DNA of 64,000 bases, taken from positions 5,720 to 69,719 of the forward strand of contig UQGJ01000007.1 of the NCBI GenBank assembly GCA_900540545.1, in the 5' to 3' direction. The notes under the pieces are model-generated. The model saw nothing but the letters and a program-made list of their open reading frames with translations, ran no database searches and was not told where the DNA came from. The position numbers were made by a program, and so were the translations under genes. Shown here piece after piece: positions 26,910 to 35,766 of this stretch (position 1 is the first letter of the stretch; the number at the start of each line of letters is the position of its first letter). The stretch is from an uncultured Eubacteriales bacterium. GTDB lineage: Bacteria > Bacillota > Clostridia > Oscillospirales > Oscillospiraceae.

Positions 26910-26938
26910 ATTTTATCCTTTTTCGCCCCCTGTGGCAA
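26910..26938 (-). promoter_or_regulatory. SigA-type promoter of galKTM
   Basis: TTGCCA (26938-26933), 17-base spacer, TAAAAT (26915-26910), about 40 bases before galK. Confidence 0.7.
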
Positions 26939-26975
26939 GGCGAATTTTCGTCAGAAACACAAGGATTTCCATGAC

Positions 26976-27008
26976 AAAGCCCGCGCACCGGTGTGGTGCG
27001 CGGGCTTT
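26976..27008. terminator. Hairpin terminator
   Basis: 13-bp stem AAAGCCCGCGCAC with a 7-base loop between the propeller-SBP gene and the galK promoter. T/A tracts at the stem base suit termination of the minus-strand gene ending at 27087. Confidence 0.7.
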
Positions 27009-27086
27009 GGGGGATGGGAATGCGCTTGGGGGCGTGGCGGCGCAGAGGCCGCCCCCTGCGGTATGTATCGGGCCACGGCGGGGGTA

Positions 27087-29300
27087 TCACTCCGCCTGAT
27101 AGAGGGCCAGCTTTTTGGTGAGGCGCTCCACCGCGTCGGACAGGCTCTGCTTCCCGGCGAAGAAGTCCGCCGTCTCCTGCTCGATGATGGCCTGGATGCT
27201 GCCGTCCAGAAGGACCGGGGTATCCAGGGCCTTCAGGGTCTCCGCCCAGGCGCTGCGGTAGTCCTCCGGCGGGTAGTCGATTCGGACGTAGATGGGCACG
27301 TCCGCCCCGTCCTTGTCCATCAGGGTGGTGCCGTAGGTGGCGAAGGAGCCGTTTCGGAACGGGTCGTCGTCCTCCTGGGTGGAGGCGTCGAAGGCGGCGG
27401 CGTTCACCGGCATCCCGGTGCCCACCCCGGAGCTCTGGACCGGCTCCGACAGGGCTGTGGCCAGGAACTGCCGGGCAACGGCGGCGTTCTCGCTCCTGGC
27501 GTTGATGCCCAGGATGGTTCTCGGCTGGTACAGGCTCCGGCCGAAGAGGGGGACGATCTCCCCGTCTCCCCGGTCCTGGCAGGTCTGCCAGGCGGCGTAC
27601 AGGCTGTCGAAGCTGCACAGGTAGCCCAGGTCGATGCCCACGGCGTCGATGGACCAGGCCAGCGCGCCGAAGCCGAAGTCGGGGTGAATCCCCCAGGCGT
27701 CGTCCACCTCCCGGTTCTGCTCCATGTCCCAGATGCGCTTCATCTGGGTCAAGAAGTCGGTCCAGGCGGCCTCGTCCCCGGCGTAGAGGCGGTCCCGGTC
27801 GGTCAGAGTGAACACCTGCATGATCCAGTCGATGCCCGTGACGGCCAGGGGGTGGTTGAAGCTGTCCCGGTTGGCCTCCAGCCAGTCCACCATGCTCTCC
27901 AGGTCCCGGCTGGCGGCCACCGCCGCCGAGGAGGCGTGAAAGACCGTGGCCTCGAACTGGAGCGGGATGCCGGGCAGGGTGCCGTCGTCCCGGCGGCATG
28001 CCTCGCCCTTGTGGGGCAGGAGCTGGCTTTCCAAGGCGGTAAAGTCCTCGGACAGGTCCAGCAGCACCCCCTTCTCGGCGTAGGAGTCCAGGGGCATCCC
28101 GTCCAGGACCAGCACGTCCGGCCCCTTCCCGGCCACCAGTTCGGTGGCGATGGTTTTCAGGGCGTCGTCCCAGCTATAAGAGCCCTCCCCCTCGGTGTAG
28201 CCCAGCTCATAGGTGACGTACACCTCCGGGTGGTCCTTTTGGAAAGCCCCAATGGCCTGCCGGACCAGGGGGTCCTCCTCCATGGACCAGACCCGCAGCT
28301 CCTGCCCCGGCAGGGTGGGCACGTCGGGGTCGTAGACATAGGCGGTGAGGCCCCAGGCCTCGTCGGCCCAGGAGACCACCAGGAAGCTGTCGTCCAGGGG
28401 CACGAAGAACTGCATCAGAAAGGAGGGCGTCCCCAGGCTGGTGAGGCCGCCGCCCACCACCTGCTCCAGCATACTGTTGCCCGTCTGGGTGCGGTAGATG
28501 CCCTGGGCGTCCGCATAGCTCACCGACCCGTCCGGGGCGTAGGCCGCCAGCCGGTTCCAGGTGGTGTTGTCGTTGGCGGAGTGGACATAGGAGGCGGCGG
28601 CCACCCGGCTCGTCTCCTTGGACGTCTCCATGTCGTAAAAGACCAGGGCGTCGTTGGCGCAGTAGACCGCCTCGCTGCCCCGGATGTCGTAGCCCTCGAT
28701 GGAGCCGTCCTCCACCTCGAACTGGTTTTTGACCGCCCCGGTCTCCCCATCCAGGTGGTAGAGGACCCACCAGCAGTCCACCAGCAGGTCGCCGTTGTCC
28801 GCCACCTTGAAGCTGCGGGGGCCGGCGCCGTCGGGCACCTCCAGGGACAGCTCCGTGAGGGTGCCGTCCGGGGCGATGCGCCAGAACAGGGTCGGGACGC
28901 CCTCCCCCTCCGGCACGTCCGCGCCGTAGTCATAGCCGAAGAACCACAGGTTCCCCTGACTGTCCCAGCAGGCGCAGTCCTGGGAATACTGGTCCATCAG
29001 GCCGCCCGTGAGCGCGGTGCTGTCCTGAGCCGCCCAGGTCGCGCCACCGTCGGCGGAGTGGAACAGCGTCAGGTCGGCCATCCGCTCCTCGTCCCCCTCC
29101 CGGCGGATGAAGGCCAGCAGGTCCAGCTCCCCGGCCTCGTCGGCCCGCAGGCCCAGCACCTGTCCCACCCGGTCGGGCAGGGTCCGGGCCTCCTCTACGT
29201 ACCGCCCCATGGCGGGTTTCTCCGGCTCTCCTCCGCCGCTGCAAGCGGCCAGGGTCAGGGCCATCGTCAGGGCCAGCAGCCCCGCGAGGATTCGTTTCAT
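27087..29300 (-). CDS. Lipoprotein with beta-propeller-like N-terminal half fused to an extracellular solute-binding protein
   Basis: 737 residues. Lipobox LAAC at 17-20. Residues about 35-400 contain strand repeats of propeller type, including a BNR/Asp-box-like LFHSADGGATW, SQGNLWFFGYDYG, NGDLLVDCWWVLYHLDG and APDGSVSYADAQGIYR. Residues about 405-737 match SBP type 1: LRVWSMEEDPLVRQAIGAFQ, PDVLVLDGMPLDSYAEKGVLLDLS, and a late LGINARSENAAVARQFL. AGGAGG precedes the ATG. No permease or ATPase adjoins it, so it is an orphan binding protein. The propeller may bind a polymer or partner protein; the ligand is unknown. Confidence 0.85.
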   Translation of the reverse strand: MKRILAGLLALTMALTLAACSGGGEPEKPAMGRYVEEARTLPDRVGQVLGLRADEAGELDLLAFIRREGDEERMADLTLFHSADGGATWAAQDSTALTGGLMDQYSQDCACWDSQGNLWFFGYDYGADVPEGEGVPTLFWRIAPDGTLTELSLEVPDGAGPRSFKVADNGDLLVDCWWVLYHLDGETGAVKNQFEVEDGSIEGYDIRGSEAVYCANDALVFYDMETSKETSRVAAASYVHSANDNTTWNRLAAYAPDGSVSYADAQGIYRTQTGNSMLEQVVGGGLTSLGTPSFLMQFFVPLDDSFLVVSWADEAWGLTAYVYDPDVPTLPGQELRVWSMEEDPLVRQAIGAFQKDHPEVYVTYELGYTEGEGSYSWDDALKTIATELVAGKGPDVLVLDGMPLDSYAEKGVLLDLSEDFTALESQLLPHKGEACRRDDGTLPGIPLQFEATVFHASSAAVAASRDLESMVDWLEANRDSFNHPLAVTGIDWIMQVFTLTDRDRLYAGDEAAWTDFLTQMKRIWDMEQNREVDDAWGIHPDFGFGALAWSIDAVGIDLGYLCSFDSLYAAWQTCQDRGDGEIVPLFGRSLYQPRTILGINARSENAAVARQFLATALSEPVQSSGVGTGMPVNAAAFDASTQEDDDPFRNGSFATYGTTLMDKDGADVPIYVRIDYPPEDYRSAWAETLKALDTPVLLDGSIQAIIEQETADFFAGKQSLSDAVERLTKKLALYQAE

Positions 29301-29404
29301 CGTCGGTTCCTCCTATGCTTTCGTTATCCCCAGCATAGTCCGCCAATCTCTAAGGGTTTCTCCAAAAGTGTGAGATTTTTCCCCGGAGGCCCCAACCTTT
29401 GGAT

Positions 29405-29433
29405 TTGACAAACGCCGGCGGCTGTGCTACCAT
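29405..29433 (+). promoter_or_regulatory. Strong SigA promoter for the mutS2 leader RNA
   Basis: TTGACA at 29405-29410, 17-base spacer, TACCAT at 29428-29433. The predicted start near 29440 gives a leader of about 275 bases before mutS2. Confidence 0.8.
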
Positions 29434-29439
29434 AGGCCC

Positions 29440-29693
29440 AACTTAGGTACGAAGGGAACGACGTTTTTGTTAAGTGTGTCTGTCAACGGCTGAGTGCTGA
29501 AATCGCCCATGCAGGCGGTCCAGAAGGGATTTCTGGGCCTGGTTTGTTGTGGGCGTCTGCCGAGACGGACTGCTTTTCCGAAACGCCGCTTTTTTGCGTC
29601 CTTTGGCGCTGATGCGGTCTTTTTCTGGAACTCCTGTGCCCACGGGAGCGGTCTATCCTGTTCGGTAGATTTGCTCTCCCGTGGGCATTTTTT
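29440..29693 (+). ncRNA. Structured leader or small RNA of unknown class upstream of mutS2
   Basis: About 254 bases from promoter to terminator without a credible ORF. Local hairpins include CGCC-CATGCA-GGCG (about 29506-29519), GGTCCAGAA...TTCTGGGCC (about 29517-29539) and GTCTG-CCGAGA-CGGAC. Near the 3' end, CTCCTGT (29631-29637) can pair with ACGGGAG (29642-29648), which excludes the terminator stem using the same bases. That is the arrangement of a switch or attenuator, but a free small RNA is equally possible. No T-box, 6S, SRP, RNase P or known riboswitch signature was recognised. The gap 29301-29716 otherwise holds only promoters and ribosome sites. Confidence 0.5.
29638..29693 (+). 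terminator. Intrinsic terminator before mutS2
   Basis: 11-bp stem GCCCACGGGAG (29638-29648) with 29676-29686, an internal mini-hairpin in the loop, and six Ts at 29688-29693. It ends 23 bases before the mutS2 start codon. Confidence 0.85.
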
Positions 29694-29716
29694 ATTCAAT
29701 GAAGGAGTTTTTATCC

Positions 29717-31594
29717 ATGAACGACCCGCAGACAACCCTGGAATTCAACGTCATCAAGGACCAGCTCTGCTCGCTCGCCGTCTCCGCCGACGGGCGGGAG
29801 CGGCTGGCCGCCCTGGCACCCTGGCCCACCCTGCGGCTGTGCCGGGAAAAGCTGGCCGAGACCACCGCCGCCCGGACCATTTTGGACGCTTTGGGCGCTC
29901 CGCCCCTGTCCGCCATGGAGGAATTGGGCCCCGCTCTGGAGCTGTGCGAAAAAGGGGCCATGCTGTCCGCCCGCCAGCTGGAGGGGGTCTCCCGGTTCCT
30001 GGCCTCCTGTAAGCGGACTCGCCAGTACCTCCAGAAGGCGGAGGGATTGGACCTGGACCTGGCCTACTACGGCCGCGGCTTCCAGGACCTGGAGGATTTG
30101 AAAGGCGAGCTGGACGCCGCCGTCCAGGGCGGGCAGGTGCTGGACTCGGCCAGCCCCGCCCTTCGGGACCTGCGCCGGAAAATTGAGCGCCAGAGCGGCC
30201 AAATCAAGGAAAAGCTGGACGCCCTTCTCCGGGGGCGGAAGCAGATGTTCACCGACAGCTATGTCTCCATGCGCAATGGCCGCTACGTGCTGCCGGTGAA
30301 GAAGGAGTTCAAGCACCAGGTCGCCGGCAGCGTGGTGGAGGTCAGCGGCACCGGGGGCACCTATTTCATCGAGCCGTCCGCCGCCGCCAAGCTCCAGGAG
30401 GAGATCAACGCCCTGCGCATCGAGGAGGACGGCGAGGAGCGCAAGGTCCTCTACACCCTCACCGCCCTGGTGGACGAGGCCCGCCCCGCCCTGGGGCTGA
30501 ACCGGGAGGCCATGACGGTGCTGGACGCGGCCTTTGCCAAGGCCCGGCTCAGCGCCGCTATGGACGCCCGCGCCCCCGAGATGACGGCGGAGCGGGCCCT
30601 CTCCCTCACCCAGGCCCGCCATCCCCTCCTGGACCGGGACGCCTGCGTCCCCCTGGACTTCCCCGCCCCGGCGGGGGTCCGGGGCGCGGTCATCACCGGC
30701 CCCAACACCGGGGGCAAGACGGTGGCCCTCAAGACCATCGGCCTGTTCGCCCTCATGGCCCAGAGCGGCCTCCACGTCCCCGCCGCCGCGGCCACCCTCC
30801 CCCTTTTTGACGCCGTCCTCTGCGACATCGGCGACGGGCAGAGCATCACGGAAAACCTGTCCACCTTCTCCTCCCACATCACCGCCGTCATCGACATCCT
30901 GGGCCGGGCCACCCCCGACAGTCTGGTCCTGCTGGACGAGCTGGGCTCCGGCACGGACCCGGCGGAGGGCATGGGCATCGCCGTGTCCATTCTGGAGGAG
31001 CTGCGGGTGAAGGGCTGCCTGTTCGTGGCCACCACCCACTACCCGGAGGTGAAGGACTACGCCGGGCGGACCCCCGGGCTGGTCAACGCCCGGATGGCCT
31101 TCGACCGGGACTCCCTGCGCCCCCTGTACCGGCTGGAGCTGGGGGAGGCCGGGGAGAGCTGCGCCCTCTATATCGCCCAGCGGCTGGGCTTCCCCGCCCA
31201 CATGCTCCAGCGGGCGCGGGTGGCGGTGGAGGGGACCCTCCCCGACGGCTCCGCCCCCGCCGCCCGGTCCGCCCTCCGGGAGGACCACGTCCCCGCCGGC
31301 CAGGCCCAAATCTTCGCCTACGCCATCGGCGACAGCGTGGAGGTGGGGCCGGACGGGGTCCTGGGGCTGGTGTATCAGCCTGCCGACGGCAGGGGCATGG
31401 TGGGGGTCCAAGTCCAGGGGGTCAAGCGGCTGGTCAACCACAAGCGGCTCAAGCTCAAGACCCCGGCCAGCGAGCTCTATCCCCCGGACTACGACTTCTC
31501 CATCCTCTTCGACTCTGTGGCCGTCCGGAAGGCCCGCCACCAGATGGAGCGCAAATTCGTCGAGGGGATGTCCATTGAATTGGAGGAAAATTAG
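29717..31594 (+). CDS. mutS2: MutS2-family ATPase lacking the C-terminal Smr nuclease domain
   Basis: 625 residues against about 780 for usual MutS2. Core/lever region 1-310, then the ATPase with Walker A GPNTGGKT near 336, STFSSH signature, and Walker B LVLLDELGSGTDPAEG. After the ATPase comes only a KOW-like stretch (FAYAIGDSVEVGPDGVLGLV) and a short tail; the basic coiled region and Smr domain are absent. MutS2 acts on branched DNA and collided ribosomes; loss of Smr removes the nuclease function. AAGGAG lies 9 bases before the ATG. Controlled by the leader terminator just upstream. Confidence 0.88.
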   Translation: MNDPQTTLEFNVIKDQLCSLAVSADGRERLAALAPWPTLRLCREKLAETTAARTILDALGAPPLSAMEELGPALELCEKGAMLSARQLEGVSRFLASCKRTRQYLQKAEGLDLDLAYYGRGFQDLEDLKGELDAAVQGGQVLDSASPALRDLRRKIERQSGQIKEKLDALLRGRKQMFTDSYVSMRNGRYVLPVKKEFKHQVAGSVVEVSGTGGTYFIEPSAAAKLQEEINALRIEEDGEERKVLYTLTALVDEARPALGLNREAMTVLDAAFAKARLSAAMDARAPEMTAERALSLTQARHPLLDRDACVPLDFPAPAGVRGAVITGPNTGGKTVALKTIGLFALMAQSGLHVPAAAATLPLFDAVLCDIGDGQSITENLSTFSSHITAVIDILGRATPDSLVLLDELGSGTDPAEGMGIAVSILEELRVKGCLFVATTHYPEVKDYAGRTPGLVNARMAFDRDSLRPLYRLELGEAGESCALYIAQRLGFPAHMLQRARVAVEGTLPDGSAPAARSALREDHVPAGQAQIFAYAIGDSVEVGPDGVLGLVYQPADGRGMVGVQVQGVKRLVNHKRLKLKTPASELYPPDYDFSILFDSVAVRKARHQMERKFVEGMSIELEEN

Positions 31595-31664
31595 AGACGG
31601 GTGTAGTATAATGGGGGTGATTCAAGGCGGGGCGGGGCCCTGCCTGGGGGGCGCCTCCGGCGGG

Positions 31665-31976
31665 GGTTCCTTTCTCGTTTGAGAAAGGAACCGAAAGAAA
31701 ACCAGGGGGCCGACACGGGGGATTTCATCCCCCTATTGTCGGCCCCCTGGACCCCGGGGTACGGGCGGGCGGCGGTATGGTTTTTAGAATTGGCAAGACT
31801 TGCAAGCTGTTGCAGCTCGTATTGGTCTGGCGGTCGAACGACTTCGGCTATCGCCCCTCGGCATATCACCTGGCAAGACTTGATAGTAGTTGCGTTTTCA
31901 TTGGTGCAAACGGGCCGCCACAAGGTCTGTGCATTTTTGAATTGGTGTTGTGCCCGTTGGTCGTCTGCAAGGGCCG
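31665..31976 (+). repeat. Composite interspersed repeat: H1 hairpin, H2 hairpin, body A
   Basis: Lies in the 508-base gene-free gap 31595-32102. H1 at 31665-31692 (perfect 12-bp stem, GTTT loop) followed by GAAAGAAAACC; H2 (CCAGGGGGCCGACA with complement) at about 31703-31750; body A 31745-31976 with two related segments of about 35 bases starting GGCAAGACTTG at about 31791 and 31872. GC palindromes follow to about 32045. A plus-strand TATAAT at 31608-31613 has no clear -35. Confidence 0.75.
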
Positions 31977-32102
31977 CCGAGGGCGGCGGCCCCCACAAGG
32001 GGATTAGGTCCTCTCCCTCTACACTGTGGGGACCGCCGCCCTCGGCGGTCTTACCCCCGTCCCGCCCGTGGGCGAAATTCTCAATTGCTCCGAGGTGATT
32101 TT

Positions 32103-32783
32103 GTGCGTATTCTGATGATCGAGGACGATGAAAAGCTCTGCGAGGCGGTGTGCTACCATCTGGAGCGGGAGGGCTTTACCGTGGACGTGTGCCACGACGG
32201 GGACGACGGGCTGCGCTGGGTGCGGCAGCAGGCCCACGACCTGGTCCTGCTGGACCGGATGCTCCCCACGGTCAGCGGAACTACCGTGCTGGAGCGGATG
32301 CGCGCCGACGGCATCCAGACCCCGGTGCTCATCGTCACCGCCCTGGACGCGGTGGCCGACCGGGTCCAGGGCCTCAACGCCGGGGCCGACGACTATCTGG
32401 TCAAGCCCTTCGACCTGGACGAGCTGGTGGCCCGCATCCGGGCCATGGCCCGCCGCCCCCGCCAGTGGGAGAACACCCAGCTGGTGCGGTATGGCGACGT
32501 GTCCTTTGACCCGGACGGGCGGGTCCTCTCCGGCGCGGGGGGCGAGTGCTCCCTGTCCAAGCGGGAGTGCGCCCTGCTGGACTCGCTGCTGCGCTATCCG
32601 GGGCAGACCTTCACCCGGAACGTGCTGCTCTCCCGGGTGTGGGGGCCGGACGCCCCGGTGGAGGACGGCAATCTGGACAACTACGTCTATTTCCTCCGGC
32701 GGCGGCTGAAGCAGGTGGGCAGCAGCCTGGAGATCAGGACCGTCCGGGGCGTGGGCTACAAGCTGGAGGACGGACATGTTTGA
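32103..32783 (+). CDS. OmpR/PhoB-family response regulator
   Basis: 226 residues. Receiver with acidic pair IEDDE, phosphoacceptor Asp in LVLLDRMLP, Thr/Lys in VTALD and LVKPF; winged-helix domain from about 130 (SKRECALLDSLLRYPG, RTVRGVGYKLED). The start is the GTG at 32103, with GAGGTGAT 4 bases upstream. It overlaps the kinase gene by 8 bases. No target gene adjoins it. Confidence 0.94.
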   Translation: MRILMIEDDEKLCEAVCYHLEREGFTVDVCHDGDDGLRWVRQQAHDLVLLDRMLPTVSGTTVLERMRADGIQTPVLIVTALDAVADRVQGLNAGADDYLVKPFDLDELVARIRAMARRPRQWENTQLVRYGDVSFDPDGRVLSGAGGECSLSKRECALLDSLLRYPGQTFTRNVLLSRVWGPDAPVEDGNLDNYVYFLRRRLKQVGSSLEIRTVRGVGYKLEDGHV

Positions 32784-34065
32784 ATCGGTCCACCGCCGCC
32801 TGACCCTATTCCTCACCTGCATTTTGGCCACCGGGGCCATCCTGCTGGCCACCGCCGCCGGGTTCCTGCTCTTCACCCAGAAGCAAGCCAGCGAGAACGC
32901 CGAGGCCGCCTTCAACAGCTCGGTGAACGCCATCCTGGCCCACCTGCGGAGCCAGCCGGTGCTGGACCACACCTGGCTCAGCCAGACCGAGCACGACGGC
33001 GGACTGCTCCTCCACGTGGAGTTGGACGGCGTCCCCCTGCTGTACGCAGGCAGCGGCAGCACGGAGCGGAAGGCCCTGGTGACCCAGGCCAAGGACGAGG
33101 CCCTCTCCGGCCAGGGGCTGGACCTGTCCGCCCCGCCCACCTCCGCCATCCAGACCCGGGAGGTGCGCTACGTCTTTACCGCCGGAGACGGGACCCACTA
33201 CCGGGCGGCGGCGGCCTCCATCCCCCTGTCCTCCGGGTGGGCGGGGGTGGTGGTCATCCGCTCCACCGCCGCCGAGTCCGTCCAGCTCACCGGGCAGCTC
33301 TTCCTGCTGGGGGGCCTGACCCTGGCCGGGCTGTGCCTGCTGGCCCTCTTCGCCTGGGCCTTTACCCGGCGGACCCTGCGGCCCATTGAGGAGAACCAGC
33401 GCAAGCAGTTGGAGTTCGTCCACGCCGCATCCCACGAGCTGCGCTCCCCCCTGGCTGTCATCCACGCCAGCCTGTCCACGCTGAAAACCGCGTCGCCGGA
33501 GGAGCGGGAGCACTTCATCGGCCTGGCCGACGGGGAGTGTATGCGCATGTCCCGGCTGGTGGGGGACCTGCTGGCCCTGGCCGGGGCCGACAGCGGACAG
33601 TGGACCATCCACCCGGAGGAGGTCGAGCTGGAGACGCTGGTCCTCAACGCCTGCGAGGGCTTCGAGGACCGGGCCCGTCAGGCGGGCATCCGCCTGGAAC
33701 CCCGCCTGCCCCAGGACCCCCTCCCCCGCTGCCGCTGCGACGGGGAGCGGGTGGCTCAGGTCCTGTCCATCCTGCTGGACAACGCCCTGAGCTATACCCC
33801 CGGCGGCGGGCGGGTAACGGTGGCCGTGGAGCGGGATGGCAAGGAGTTCCGCCTGTCGGTGTCCGACACCGGGCCGGGCATCCCCGACGAGCGGAAGGCC
33901 CACATTTTTGACCGCTTCTACCGGGCCGACCCCTCCCGCACCAAGCGGGAGCACTACGGTCTGGGGCTGTGCATCGCCAGGGAGATCGCCGTCCTGCACC
34001 GGGGGAGCTTGACGGTAGAGGACAATCCGGGCGGGGGGAGTTTGTTTGTGCTGAGGATACCGTAG
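32776..34065 (+). CDS. HisKA-type sensor histidine kinase
   Basis: 429 residues. Membrane segments at about 10-32 and 175-200 flank an extracytoplasmic domain of about 140 residues. HisKA phosphoacceptor in HAASHELRSPLAV, N box SILLDNALSYTPGG, G1 DTGPGIPDE, F box FDRFYR, G2 HYGLGLCIAR. No HAMP or PAS domain is evident. Partner of the regulator with which it overlaps. The signal is unknown. Confidence 0.94.
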   Translation: MFESVHRRLTLFLTCILATGAILLATAAGFLLFTQKQASENAEAAFNSSVNAILAHLRSQPVLDHTWLSQTEHDGGLLLHVELDGVPLLYAGSGSTERKALVTQAKDEALSGQGLDLSAPPTSAIQTREVRYVFTAGDGTHYRAAAASIPLSSGWAGVVVIRSTAAESVQLTGQLFLLGGLTLAGLCLLALFAWAFTRRTLRPIEENQRKQLEFVHAASHELRSPLAVIHASLSTLKTASPEEREHFIGLADGECMRMSRLVGDLLALAGADSGQWTIHPEEVELETLVLNACEGFEDRARQAGIRLEPRLPQDPLPRCRCDGERVAQVLSILLDNALSYTPGGGRVTVAVERDGKEFRLSVSDTGPGIPDERKAHIFDRFYRADPSRTKREHYGLGLCIAREIAVLHRGSLTVEDNPGGGSLFVLRIP

Positions 34066-34153
34066 AGGGACGGATTGCCGCGCCAGTTTGCGAACTGACT
34101 CGCAATGACAGGAGAGGAAAAGGCCACCGAAAGCGGCTGCCCCCACAGGGCTC

Positions 34154-34363
34154 GGGCGGCCACAAGGGCCGCCCCTACAAAGTGTCCTGTCCCGCCCGAG
34201 CCGCGTTACGAAGTAAGCGGCGGTTCAACGTGCCAGAGTAACCAGAGAACAAACCGCCCAAGGATTGCGACATGCGGGGGGCTTGGCCCCCAACATTATC
34301 CCCGGGATCCAGGGGCCGAGGCCCCTGGCGTCTTTCCCGCCCCTTTCCACGTGGAAAGGGGCG
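34154..34363. repeat. Repeat cluster: GC palindrome, H2 and reverse-oriented H1
   Basis: Within the gene-free gap 34066-34465. 34154-34178 is a GGGCGGC...GCCGCCC palindrome ending CTAC. A hairpin GGGGGC-TTG-GCCCCC lies at about 34277-34291. 34309-34328 (CCAGGGGCC-GA-GGCCCCTGG) is H2 and 34338-34363 is H1 (11-bp stem, ACGT loop), with the purine tract reading on the minus strand. No long body A or B was recognised here. Confidence 0.65.
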
Positions 34364-34417
34364 CCCCGCGCGGGTAGCGCCGCCCCCGGAGGGACCCGTC
34401 TCATGCGAACAACATAA

Positions 34418-34450
34418 AAGGCCCGCGCCCCCGAAAGGGGCGCGGGCCTT
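34418..34450. terminator. Intrinsic terminator after msmK/ugpC
   Basis: 14-bp stem AAGGCCCGCGCCCC with a CGAAA loop, A and T tracts at the base, 16 bases beyond the minus-strand stop at 34466. Confidence 0.85.
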
Positions 34451-34465
34451 ATGTTATCCCTTTGC

Positions 34466-35587
34466 TTACAGCAGGTTCTGCTCCGTCTCCGGGTCAAAGA
34501 GGTGGACCAAATCGTCCCGGAAGGTGAAGTGGATCTCAGTGCCATAGCCCATGCCGGCGCGGTACTCGGGGGCCAGCTCGGTGGAGGGGATGCGCAGGAC
34601 CACGTCCTTGCCGCCCGCGTCCACGTGGAGGTGGATCTCGCTGCCCATCATCTCGGACACGTCCACCTTGGCGGCGATGGTGTGCTCGGCGGAGGCGGTC
34701 TCCAGGTGGATATGCTCGGGACGGATACCCAGGGTCACGGCCTTGCCGTCGGCCACGCCGTTGGCGGCCAGACTCTTCTGGATGGCGTCGGACAGCGGCA
34801 TCACGGCCCCGGCCACCTCCACGGAATACTTGTCGCCGCTCTTCACCAGCTTGGCGTCGAACATATTCATCTGGGGGGAGCCGATGAACCCGGCCACGAA
34901 GATATTAGCGGGGTGGTCAAAGACCTCCTGGGGGGTGCCGATCTGCTGGATGAAGCCGTCCTTCATGATGACGATGCGGTCGCCCAGGGTCATGGCCTCG
35001 GTCTGGTCGTGGGTGACATAGATGAAGGTGGTGTCGATGCGCTGGCGGAGCTTGATGATCTCGGCGCGCATCTGGTTGCGCAGCTTGGCGTCCAGGTTGG
35101 ACAGGGGTTCGTCCATCAGGAACACCCGGGGGTCCCGGACGATGGCGCGGCCGATGGCCACACGCTGGCGCTGACCGCCGGACAGGGCCTTGGGCTTCCG
35201 GTCCAGGTAGCTGGTGATGTCCAAAATCTCGGCGGCCTCGCGGACCTTCTTGTCGATCTCATCCTTGGGGGTCTTGCGCAGCTTGAGGGCGAAGGCCATG
35301 TTCTCGTACACGGTCATATGGGGGTACAGGGCATAGTTCTGGAAGACCATGGCGATGTCCCGGTCCTTGGGCTCCACGTCGTTCATCCGCTTGTCGCCGA
35401 TGAACAGGTCGCCCTCGGAAATCTCCTCCAGGCCGGCCACCATGCGCAGGGTGGTGGACTTGCCGCAGCCCGAGGGGCCGACCAGGACGATGAACTCCTT
35501 GTCCGCGATCTCCAGGTTGAAGTCGTGGACGGCGGTCACCTTGTTGTCGTAGATCTTCTTCACGTTTTTCAGAGTTACAGTTGCCAT
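34466..35587 (-). CDS. ugpC: CUT1-family sugar ABC transporter ATPase (MsmK/UgpC/MalK type)
   Basis: 373 residues. Walker [10 protein letters not shown] near 38, Q loop [12 protein letters not shown], signature LSGGQRQRV, Walker [14 protein letters not shown], then a C-terminal OB/regulatory domain ([10 protein letters not shown]). In Firmicutes one such ATPase often serves several CUT1 importers. The only CUT1 importer here (38875-42154) has no ATPase of its own, so this protein is its likely motor. A 179-base hairpin-rich gap separates it from nagA, containing CCGCCGG-T-CCGGCGG but no clear promoter. Confidence 0.92.
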   Translation of the reverse strand: MATVTLKNVKKIYDNKVTAVHDFNLEIADKEFIVLVGPSGCGKSTTLRMVAGLEEISEGDLFIGDKRMNDVEPKDRDIAMVFQNYALYPHMTVYENMAFALKLRKTPKDEIDKKVREAAEILDITSYLDRKPKALSGGQRQRVAIGRAIVRDPRVFLMDEPLSNLDAKLRNQMRAEIIKLRQRIDTTFIYVTHDQTEAMTLGDRIVIMKDGFIQQIGTPQEVFDHPANIFVAGFIGSPQMNMFDAKLVKSGDKYSVEVAGAVMPLSDAIQKSLAANGVADGKAVTLGIRPEHIHLETASAEHTIAAKVDVSEMMGSEIHLHVDAGGKDVVLRIPSTELAPEYRAGMGYGTEIHFTFRDDLVHLFDPETEQNLL

Positions 35588-35766
35588 GTACTAGGTCCGT
35601 AAGGGCCATGCATCCGCAAGGACCCCCTCGCGCCCGAAGAGCGAACCTCCGTGCGCGTTACGACAGGTCTCCACACTGCCGCACCGCCGGACCGGCGGAA
35701 ATGGTCTCCTCCTTTTTTACGGTTTTCCCAGCGTTATAAGGTAGGAGTAACGCCGGGACACCTTTT

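Noticed and set aside
29440..29693. Leader considered as T-box, 6S RNA, fluoride, c-di-GMP or other known riboswitch
   Set aside because: None of the diagnostic motifs (for example the T-box GGGTGGnACCGCG segment) was found, so it is left unclassified.
31591..31998. Minus-strand small frame sharing a segment (CTNENATT...) with frames at about 60398-60706 and upstream of 21226
   Set aside because: The similarity reflects the repeated DNA itself. Ends differ between copies, no ribosome site is conserved, and frames are interrupted in some copies.
34338..34363. CACGTG-centred palindrome resembling parS
   Set aside because: It reads CTTTCCACGTGGAAAG and lacks the GTTNCACGTGAAAC pattern; it is the H1 hairpin of the repeat family.
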